Shown here: piece after piece, positions 35,013 to 41,431 of the stretch
Position numbering within the stretch: position 1 is the first letter of the stretch
Layout of the letters: every line of letters begins with the position of its first letter
Source: an uncultured Nitrospirota bacterium
Lineage (GTDB): Bacteria; CG2-30-53-67
DNA length: 45,624 nucleotides
Assembly: GCA_947259355.1 (NCBI GenBank)
Contig: CAMYMF010000016.1
Coordinates: forward strand, 1 to 45,624
Direction: 5' to 3'
Notes under the pieces: generated by a model
Databases searched by the model: none
The model's input: the letters and a program-made list of their open reading frames with translations, nothing else
What the model was told of the DNA's origin: nothing
Position numbers and translations under genes: made by a program

Positions 35013-35951
35013 CTATCCTTTCACAGGGGAGACGAACCCCTCCGGTTTGAGCGTTAAAACGGCACAGTCGACTTTCTGCAGGATCTTCTCGGCCGTATTG
35101 CCAACAAGCAGTCCCGGGATGCCGGCCCGCGCCACACTGCCCATGACAAGCAGATCGATCTGCTGCGACTCGACAGCGTCGGGGATGAGAACACTGGGGC
35201 GGCCTCGCAGGAAATGCAATTGTCTGGGGGGCAGGGTCACGTTGCATTTTCTAACCAGGGCGTCCACGCCGGATCGGTAGGCGCTTTCAATGTCCCGAAC
35301 AATCCGATCGACCTCCTCAGGCGCAATATCGAGTCGATTACGCAGCGTCTTTTCGTAATAAAAAGTCCAAGCATGCACCACATGGAGATCTGCCTGAAAC
35401 ATCGAACTCAACGAGTTGGCCACCCGGATCACCCGCTCGCTGAGAACTACGGTGCCGGGCTCCGAGGGAATGGGGTTGACCGCCGCCATTATCCGTCCGA
35501 CGGCCGTATCCGCCTCGGGTCCTAATACCCATACCGGGCAGGGGCATTTGCGGATCAGAGACATGGCGGTGCCGCCGAAAAGCAGGCGGTGCTTCGTGTC
35601 TCGTTCTGACGCACTGCGGATCACCAAGTCGTGTTTGTGCTGTATCACCATCTTAATAATTTCGATGAAGGCCGTGCCATAGAGCACCTGGGTCTCTATG
35701 CGAAGGCTCCCGGTGTCCGTGGCACGAACGAGATCCTCCAGCCTTGCGGCACGGTCCTGAACGACGGCCTCTACTATATCCGGTCGGCCCCCAATAGAAA
35801 ACATGCGTAACTCGTCCGACCGCTGCTCCAGGGCGTCCACAACGGTAACGGCGGCGTTGCTCGCTTTGGCGAGGGCTACCGCCTGGGTGAGAGCTGGCTG
35901 GGCATCGGCCTCCGCGTCCACCACGACCAAAATGTTGTTGAACAGATTCAT
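35013..35951 (-). CDS. Tandem universal stress protein (two UspA domains)
   Basis: A 312-residue cytoplasmic protein with two UspA domains. The first, about 1-150, starts FNNILVVVDAEADAQPALTQAVALA; its nucleotide motif is degenerate. The second, about 155-312, has the intact ATP-binding motif GSVARAGIPGLLVGNTAEKIL. UspA proteins accumulate under starvation and oxidative stress. ATG 35951 lies 8 bases after GGGCGG; the frame continues upstream without homology. Its stop (35015-35013) leads straight into the threonine synthase remnant, so those two genes were probably adjacent. Confidence 0.9.
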   Translation of the reverse strand: MNLFNNILVVVDAEADAQPALTQAVALAKASNAAVTVVDALEQRSDELRMFSIGGRPDIVEAVVQDRAARLEDLVRATDTGSLRIETQVLYGTAFIEIIKMVIQHKHDLVIRSASERDTKHRLLFGGTAMSLIRKCPCPVWVLGPEADTAVGRIMAAVNPIPSEPGTVVLSERVIRVANSLSSMFQADLHVVHAWTFYYEKTLRNRLDIAPEEVDRIVRDIESAYRSGVDALVRKCNVTLPPRQLHFLRGRPSVLIPDAVESQQIDLLVMGSVARAGIPGLLVGNTAEKILQKVDCAVLTLKPEGFVSPVKG

Positions 35952-36305
35952 ACCCACACCGCCCTTTCGGCTTTGCGTATCCGGCGCCCCGTCACGCTCA
36001 CAGGATCGCAAAGAGAAAACGTTCCGGCGCTTGCTTTGCCGCTCCCGCCACCAAGGACCCACACAAAGAGAAGCGGATTTCCTTGTCTTTATCAAAGCGA
36101 ACCACAAGTTCAAGACCCTGTCAAATGGGTCTTCAGTCTACCCCCGAGGCCTCAATTTCTGCTTGTCAACCCCCCCTTTTTGTGTGCGGACTACTCCCGT
36201 TCTTTCCGTGGCGTGATAGTGGCCGGCGAGCCATCACGGCGTGATGCCATTGCCCATGCAGCCCGGATAACCCCAGACACAAACACGCCGTCAGGCCCTC
36301 GGAAA
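35952..36305. other. Gap between the universal stress gene and the NhaA remnant
   Basis: 354 bp with no recognisable gene. Divergent promoters would lie here; none with good boxes was identified. A short C-run and T-run (AACCCCCCCTTTTTGTG, about 36168-36184) is the only compositional oddity. Confidence 0.4.
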
Positions 36306-36528
36306 ATGTCGATGCAACGCATCCGTGAGTTCTTGAGACAGGCGTCCGCGGGCAGCTTGCTGCTCTTTGCAGCGGCCGCCCTGGCCATGCTCGTCAAGGA
36401 CTCCCCTCTGGCCGGTGCCTACAATGCACTGCTGCTCCTGCCCGTTGAGGTCCGGGTGGCCCTCTGCATCTGGCCAAACCAGCCGTGCTTTGGGTCAATG
36501 ACGGACTCATGGCCATTTTCTTTTGGAC
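36306..36528 (+). pseudogene. nhaA: NhaA Na+/H+ antiporter remnant (frameshifted, truncated)
   Basis: The frame starting at ATG 36306 gives MQRIREFLRQASAGSLLLF, AAALAMLVKDSPLAGAYNALL and LPVEVR, the N-terminus of NhaA with its first helix. Then homology jumps to another frame, LAKPAVLWVNDGLMAIFF, part of helix 2. It ends abruptly after about 70 residues of a normal 380-400, with unrelated sequence behind it. The rest of the gene is deleted. The surrounding gene-poor stretch (36529-36749) carries only a GC-rich dyad near 36668-36687. Confidence 0.75.
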
Positions 36529-36749
36529 ATCCGTCCAGCAGGGATCCAGGCGGTCCCTCCCACCCTTCACGGAGCTCCTTGCCTGTAAGGAAATTCTGCG
36601 GCGGCCGTCCAATTCATGGAAAGAGGCCTTATGGCAACGTGCTGACTCGGTGCTGATTGCAGCCCAGGGGCCCCGAGGCTCGGGGTTCTTGGCCGGCATG
36701 GGCGCCGGCCATGCGGCTCCTGGGCAGCCCCGTGTGGGGAGGAATGAAA

Positions 36750-36953
36750 ATGACTTGTACCAAGTGTGCCTCGAAAATGTTTCGGACCAACCTGAATTAC
36801 GAGACCTTCGGCGTCGACAACTATATGGTCGTGCCGGACGCCGTCTTCTACAAATGCCCGGTCTGCGGACACCGCCATTTTCTGACGGCGAAAGGCCGGA
36901 AAAAGATTTTTGTAAAGGGTCAGAAGATCAAAGACGTCCCCTTTGATGTGTAA
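36750..36953 (+). CDS. Small zinc-ribbon-like protein
   Basis: A 67-residue protein with two CxxC knuckles, CTKC (residues 3-6) and CPVCGHRH (about 43-50), separated by a hydrophobic YETFGVDNYMVVPDAVFYK segment. It probably binds one Zn2+. ATG 36750 fits a GGGGAGG ribosome site with 7-nt spacing better than the in-frame ATG at 36744. No known function; it sits in decayed sequence after the NhaA remnant and could be a survivor or a short hypothetical protein. Confidence 0.55.
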   Translation: MTCTKCASKMFRTNLNYETFGVDNYMVVPDAVFYKCPVCGHRHFLTAKGRKKIFVKGQKIKDVPFDV

Positions 36954-37136
36954 ATGCCCCGGGCCAGATAGCGTGACAACTACGGCGTTACCAACAAACG
37001 CTTCTCATGACGTCTTTTTGCCAGAACCTTGTCTGCGCCGTACCGGGGACGCCTTGGCGGGCCTTTGAACCCTATCCGGACGAACGTTCAGTCACTCTTC
37101 GGGATTCGGGCCGGCGGGGTATGTTGAGAGCGTCTG

Positions 37137-37155
37137 CGTCTGGACGATCCAGACG
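37137..37155. repeat. Short perfect hairpin in a gene-poor gap
   Basis: CGTCTGGA-CGA-TCCAGACG, 8-bp arms. The 36954-37214 gap has no gene. No T-run follows, so a terminator role is unproven. Confidence 0.35.
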
Positions 37156-37214
37156 TCATGGCGGGCCGCATCGACCCCAAGCGGCGCTGCGCCAACCCCT
37201 CCACATGGGGGGTT

Positions 37215-37619
37215 CTATTCTCTCAGCAGGACATAAAAGGGGATGCCCGACTCTTTCCACCCGGCGGCCGCGTCTTCGAGGATACTCCGGGCTGTTTCCA
37301 TCTCTTCGGAGGCTCTCCTGCGAAGGGATTTGAGGTTGTCGAAGAGCAAGACATAGCCGGTCGCGTCCAGCCATTCCAAGTCGTTCAAACATTCCTCAAA
37401 CGCGTCCCAGTTTCCGCCGAAATAGGATGGAAACTGCAATATTCTTGCTGTCTTTCGAAGGAAACCCCGTTTCGTGCTCACCCGGGAGAAGTTGAGTCGG
37501 AAGAATGCCAGTTCGTGGGCGGCGGCGAGCCCTGCGATTTCCGAGACATCCGTTTGGTCGCTCAGGGAGTAGACGCCCGATAGCGACACATCTTTGAATC
37601 GTCTGATCCACTCTTCCAT
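37215..37619 (-). CDS. Barstar-family ribonuclease inhibitor
   Basis: A 134-residue protein. FPSYFGGNWDAFEECLNDLEWL (about residues 63-84) is the diagnostic barstar motif with the inhibitor's key acidic residues, and an alpha/beta body follows (YVLLFDNLKSL). Barstar binds and blocks a small guanyl RNase in the cytoplasm. The gene starts 3 bp after the stop of the RNase gene (TAAGCTATG), so the toxin and antidote are cotranscribed and probably coupled. There is no other gene downstream on this strand. Confidence 0.88.
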   Translation of the reverse strand: MEEWIRRFKDVSLSGVYSLSDQTDVSEIAGLAAAHELAFFRLNFSRVSTKRGFLRKTARILQFPSYFGGNWDAFEECLNDLEWLDATGYVLLFDNLKSLRRRASEEMETARSILEDAAAGWKESGIPFYVLLRE

Positions 37620-37622
37620 AGC

Positions 37623-38033
37623 TTACTCCCGGATCCTCTTGAAAGTTTCGTAGTGATCGGCGGTGTAATAGAACTCGCCGCCCGTGCCGGCCACGATACG
37701 GCGGGCACCGCGATGGCGAACCCCGGGTGTCTTGACCGTATACTCCCGATAATAACCCCGAGGCTTCAACGGAAGGCGCCGCTCACGATTCCCGAAAATG
37801 GTGCCGTCCTTCCGGTAAGGAAACGGACCGCCGGCCTTGATCAGCGCCAGTGTCTTCACCGCTTCCCGGGGAAGCTCGCCGAGGGCGATCTCGTCCGCAC
37901 GCAGCGACGTGCGACCGGTTTCCTCATCGGGCTTGCTCGGTGCCGACGCCCTCTCCGACCCCCCGCTGCACGCGGCCACGACGGCCCAAAGGATCAGCAC
38001 AACGGTGCCCACAATCGTGCGTGCCGTATACAT
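37623..38033 (-). CDS. Guanyl-specific ribonuclease (barnase/RNase Sa-like), lipoprotein
   Basis: A 136-residue exported RNase. The N-terminal signal ends in a lipobox (VVAAC), so the enzyme would be lipid-anchored, which is unusual since most members are freely secreted. The catalytic domain has the family order: LPREAVKTLALIKAGGPFPY, GTIFGNRERRLP, YYREYTV (catalytic Glu), RGARRIV (Arg), DHYETF (His). It cleaves RNA after G. ATG 38033 follows GGAG by seven bases; the frame upstream to 38105 is unsupported. Its inhibitor gene follows within 3 bp. The pair may serve in nutrient acquisition or in contact-dependent antagonism. Confidence 0.85.
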   Translation of the reverse strand: MYTARTIVGTVVLILWAVVAACSGGSERASAPSKPDEETGRTSLRADEIALGELPREAVKTLALIKAGGPFPYRKDGTIFGNRERRLPLKPRGYYREYTVKTPGVRHRGARRIVAGTGGEFYYTADHYETFKRIRE

Positions 38034-38220
38034 CGCAATGCTCCAGCCAAGAAGGCAGCCACCCACCTCACCTTTAAGCGCAATCGTTAGCAGAGGGGAG
38101 GCCATCGGTCAAGGACCGGCCGCTTTTTCTTGTCCACGACCCCCGGGGAGATGCAGCATCGGATGACAAAAAAGAGAAGGCGATGTACATTACAACAAGC
38201 TCTACCAGGGAGGTCCATTT

Positions 38221-38850
38221 ATGAGAAGACAGATTATCACGGCGGGTCTATGGCTGGTGGCCGCTGGGCTACTTTTCGGCTGCGCCACGACCCCAAAGGC
38301 CGACATGCCGATCGAGCGACACTCCGTGGCGCCCGGAGAACAGGTGACCCGCAAGGGCCAACCCCTGAGACTTCTGGGGAGTCCCATTGCCATGGGCCAA
38401 AAGCTGCCGGCCACAGGGCTCGTGGATGCCGGCACGATGAAACCGCTGGATCTTGCAGGCCTGAGAGGCCAGGTACTGTTTCTAAGTCTTGTTCCCTCCA
38501 TCGACACGAAGGTCTGTGAGGCGCAGACTCATTACCTGGGGGAAGAAGGCGACAAACTCCCGGCTGGTGTGACACGGATCACTGTGAGCCGGGACACCCC
38601 CTTTGCGCAGAAACGCTTTGCCCAGGCGGCGAAACTGACGGACTTGCAATATCTCTCCGACTATAAGAAGGGCGAGTTTGGAACGGCCACCGGTCTTCTC
38701 GTCGATGAGATCATGCTCCTGGCCCGCTCGGTGATCCTGGTCGACAAGGAAGGGGTGGTGCGCTATATCCAAGTGGTGCCGGAACTGACACACCTTCCGG
38801 ACATGGAGGCCGCCTTCAGGGTCGCGGAGCAACTGGTTCAGGAGAAGTAA
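38221..38850 (+). CDS. Thiol peroxidase (Tpx) as a lipoprotein, lacking the resolving Cys
   Basis: A 209-residue protein of the Tpx peroxiredoxin class. It has a lipoprotein signal (LLFGC, Cys 21), whereas most Tpx enzymes are cytoplasmic or periplasmic and soluble. The peroxidatic site is intact: LVPSIDTKVCEAQT (Cys 99). The resolving Cys, in the E. coli motif PFAQSRFCGAEG, is replaced: here PFAQKRFAQAAKL (Ala 134). A 1-Cys mechanism using an outside reductant would be needed. ATG 38221 follows GGGAGG. The gene stands alone, divergent from the RNase gene and followed by the exported protein gene. Confidence 0.88.
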   Translation: MRRQIITAGLWLVAAGLLFGCATTPKADMPIERHSVAPGEQVTRKGQPLRLLGSPIAMGQKLPATGLVDAGTMKPLDLAGLRGQVLFLSLVPSIDTKVCEAQTHYLGEEGDKLPAGVTRITVSRDTPFAQKRFAQAAKLTDLQYLSDYKKGEFGTATGLLVDEIMLLARSVILVDKEGVVRYIQVVPELTHLPDMEAAFRVAEQLVQEK

Positions 38851-38974
38851 CCTCGCATGGACCGGACGAAGTGGCTTGAACTGAACAGCCCCGAAGGGAG
38901 CCTCGCCCTGGGAATTGAGCGCGGTATCTCTTCGGCTCTCCGGTGATGAAGTAACCAACGTGTTCGGAGTCGTC

Positions 38975-40315
38975 ATGGGCTCTGCAAGCCTCAAACCATT
39001 CAACTTGCTGTTTGTCGGGGTGCTGGTCTGCGCAGTGCTGATGCTGCCCGTCGCGTTCCCCGCGGAGGCGCTCGTCGTGGAGCGAACCACCGTCATCTAC
39101 CCCCTCTCGTCCCCCTATTACCCGGTGGTGCTCACCGGAAAGGATCTGCCCCCCCTGCTCAATCGCCCCCTCAAAGCGCTGGCACTCTATGCCGTGAACG
39201 CCGGGGAGCTTCGCCCCATCCCGTTTCAGATTGATCGGCGCGATGCGGCGGGGGCATTTCAAATCCCCACGGGGGACGCGCAACGGACCGTTGAAGCGGA
39301 AGCGGTCCTAGACGGCAACGATGAATGCGTCTTCATGGCCTCCGACATCGGCGACAAGACAGCACGTGTTCCAGACACTCTCGGTGCCTCAGCGGGCGCG
39401 GAAATCGAGCTGCGCGACCCGCACACGGGCCAAAGAGGATGGGTTTATGGCCTGGTGTTTGAAGAGCGGCCTCCCGTTCTGTCGCCCGCCGATTATGTCG
39501 CCTACGACCCCGAGCGGGATACGGTGGAATCGGACATTGTTCGGATTGGCTTCGCACAGGAGAAGCCTTTTCTCATCGATACGATCCTGTGGAAAGAGGC
39601 CGAAACACGCCGCTATGCGCGCAACTTCACCGATACCATGAAGATCCGGCACCGGGGCAAACTCCTGCGGGCTGTTCCCTTCGAGAGAACACAGGGCGAC
39701 TACACATCGAGACTGACGGCCGTCAGGGACGGGCCGGTCCGTGTGATTCGAAGAACGAGCAACAGGGTCCGCGTTCTTTGGCGGCTCAAGACCCCTTCCA
39801 TCTCGATTGATTTTATTCATTATGCCAACGCTTTTTTCATGGACACCCGTCTGGATCTTCCCTTCAGACCGGGTCTGTTCTTCTCCGATGTGGAGACCGT
39901 GATGAGCCTCGACGGCCGGCCCGACCCGGGGCTCCCGCGCACGGAGGTTTTCACCCATTCGCTGCGGGACGGTGTGCCCATCGACGGCACCATGTCCGAC
40001 CAGAAGAAACTGCTGAACTTCTCATCGGACAATGCCCTGGTTCTCGCCAACACCTTCGGTAAGATTCTGGTTGCCCTGGAGGTGGAACGGGGCTCGCCCA
40101 TTCGGGCCCGGCCCTATCTGATGGATGATGCGGCTCTCGCGGATCCCCCGGAGAACATCCCGGGACAGTTCGGCAACGTGGGATTTCTTTCAACGGGATG
40201 GGACAGATTGGACACCGCTGTACACCACCTGGTGGTCAGCGTCTATATGATCAGGGCTATTACGGTGGACGACGCGTTCCGGACGCTGCGACAGGCGCCA
40301 TCTTTCATCCGCTAG
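38975..40315 (+). CDS. Exported protein of unknown function
   Basis: A 446-residue protein with a signal peptide (LLFVGVLVCAVLMLPVAFPAEA). The rest is beta-rich with repeated patterns such as LSSPYYPVVLTGKDLPPLLN, PIPFQIDRRD and DGPVRVIRRTSNRVRVLWRLKTPSISIDFIHYANAFFMD. No family is recognised, and catalytic residues are not evident. ATG 38975 was chosen because GGAG stands five bases upstream and it opens the signal peptide; TTG 38915 would add 20 residues. The TAG stop falls at the start of a palindromic repeat element. Function unknown. Confidence 0.6.
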   Translation: MGSASLKPFNLLFVGVLVCAVLMLPVAFPAEALVVERTTVIYPLSSPYYPVVLTGKDLPPLLNRPLKALALYAVNAGELRPIPFQIDRRDAAGAFQIPTGDAQRTVEAEAVLDGNDECVFMASDIGDKTARVPDTLGASAGAEIELRDPHTGQRGWVYGLVFEERPPVLSPADYVAYDPERDTVESDIVRIGFAQEKPFLIDTILWKEAETRRYARNFTDTMKIRHRGKLLRAVPFERTQGDYTSRLTAVRDGPVRVIRRTSNRVRVLWRLKTPSISIDFIHYANAFFMDTRLDLPFRPGLFFSDVETVMSLDGRPDPGLPRTEVFTHSLRDGVPIDGTMSDQKKLLNFSSDNALVLANTFGKILVALEVERGSPIRARPYLMDDAALADPPENIPGQFGNVGFLSTGWDRLDTAVHHLVVSVYMIRAITVDDAFRTLRQAPSFIR

Positions 40316-40492
40316 CCCGGATATTGCATGAGTGATCGTGGCGAAAGGCCGTAGAAGCAACGTAGGCAAGGCGCAGCGAATTTTCTGGCTGAAGACATAT
40401 TGAAATATGTCGAAGTCAGGCAATTCGCTGCAACGCCGCATATGGCAGCTTATCCGGCATCGCAGTAGATTTGCTCATGCAATATCCGGGCT
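40314..40492. repeat. 179-bp nested palindromic element (MITE-like)
   Basis: Perfect 19-bp terminal inverted repeats AGCCCGGATATTGCATGAG (40314-40332) and its complement (40474-40492). Inside, GCAGCGAATT (40373-40382) pairs with AATTCGCTGC (40422-40431), and GACATAT-TGAA-ATATGTC (40394-40411) caps the centre. The element has no gene. It supplies the last two bases of the stop codon of the preceding gene. The word AGGCAAGGCGCAG recurs in the element at 41270-41387. Confidence 0.75.
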
Positions 40493-40551
40493 GGGTGGCT
40501 GCGGCGCAAGACCTTTGGCAATCCAAAGAACCGCTGCAAAAGGAGAATGTC

Positions 40552-41265
40552 ATGACAAAGGGCAACTATTTCGTTGTGGGCGGCAGTTCGGGGATCGGAA
40601 GAGAAATTGTCCAAGGGCTTTCGCAGGGGGAACACCGTATCTATGTCGGGTCGCGCGAGCCCCGGCAGATCGAGGAAATTGCTGGTGTGAAACACATCCA
40701 ACTGGACGTGCTCGCGCCGTCGTGGCCCGAGGTTGGCCTTCCCGAAAGCCTCCAAGGGCTCGTCTACTGCCCCGGCAGCATCCGGTTGCGCCCCTTTCAT
40801 CTCCTGAAGGATGAAGAATTCCTGGAAGACTTTGCGCTGAATCTGCTTGGCGCGGTGCGCATCCTCCGCACTATGTTGCCGAGACTCCAGAGCTCACCGG
40901 TACTGGCATCGGTCGTCTTGTTCAGCACCGTCGCCGCACAGACGGGTATGCCCTACCATGCTTCCATTGCGAGCGCCAAGGGCGCCGTCGAGGGTCTCAC
41001 GCGGGCGCTGGCCGCCGAGTGGGCCCCGGGCATCCGAGTCAATGCGGTGGCGCCTTCCTTGACCGACACCCCCCTTGCGCACCGCCTCCTCTCGAGTGAT
41101 GAGAAACGAACCGCCGCCGCTGAACGCCATCCTCTCCAACGCGTCGGCTCTCCGTCGGATCCGGCGGAGATGGCGCTCTACCTTCTCAGCGATCGGGCCA
41201 CCTGGATCACCGGCCAGATCTTCCATGTGGACGGCGGCATCTCCTCTGTTCAGAAGCTCAACTGA
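40552..41265 (+). CDS. Short-chain dehydrogenase/reductase lacking the catalytic Tyr
   Basis: A 237-residue Rossmann protein. The nucleotide motif is VVGGSSGIGREI (residues 8-19), and the catalytic Ser 125 region reads VVLFSTVAAQ. The usual YxxxK triad reads I139-A-S-A-K143 in HASIASAKGAVEGL, so the Tyr is absent but Lys is kept. The remainder is classical (EWAPGIRVNAVAPSLTDTPLA and the end ITGQIFHVDGG). It may bind NAD(P) as a regulatory or atypical oxidoreductase. ATG 40552 follows AAAAGGAG; the frame upstream falls in the repeat element and is not used. The substrate is not evident. Confidence 0.88.
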   Translation: MTKGNYFVVGGSSGIGREIVQGLSQGEHRIYVGSREPRQIEEIAGVKHIQLDVLAPSWPEVGLPESLQGLVYCPGSIRLRPFHLLKDEEFLEDFALNLLGAVRILRTMLPRLQSSPVLASVVLFSTVAAQTGMPYHASIASAKGAVEGLTRALAAEWAPGIRVNAVAPSLTDTPLAHRLLSSDEKRTAAAERHPLQRVGSPSDPAEMALYLLSDRATWITGQIFHVDGGISSVQKLN

Positions 41266-41269
41266 CGGA

Positions 41270-41387
41270 GTCCCGCAGCCTGTTTTGAAGATTGAACAAT
41301 GTATGGGTGCTCGTCAGGGCAGGCGCCGCAGGCAAGGCGCAGACGCACGACGGGCGGAGAGATATTGATCAGACGCTTCTGCGGGAC
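41270..41387. repeat. Second inverted-repeat element (related core)
   Basis: GTCCCGCAG (41270-41278) pairs with CTGCGGGAC (41379-41387), enclosing about 100 bp that include AGGCAAGGCGCAG (shared with 40314-40492). It starts 5 bp after the SDR stop. It may help end transcription or be a small mobile repeat. No gene. Confidence 0.55.
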
Positions 41388-41431
41388 GCCCCATGGGGGG
41401 CTTGGTCGCCCTCGCGTTAGAGTTACCCATG

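Noticed and set aside
35973-36656. 227-residue open frame over the NhaA remnant
   Set aside because: Only about 35 residues in the middle match NhaA; the rest is an accidental extension in both directions.
40471-40551. Earlier start for the SDR gene
   Set aside because: The extra residues fall in the right arm of the palindromic element, and the ATG at 40552 has a strong ribosome site.
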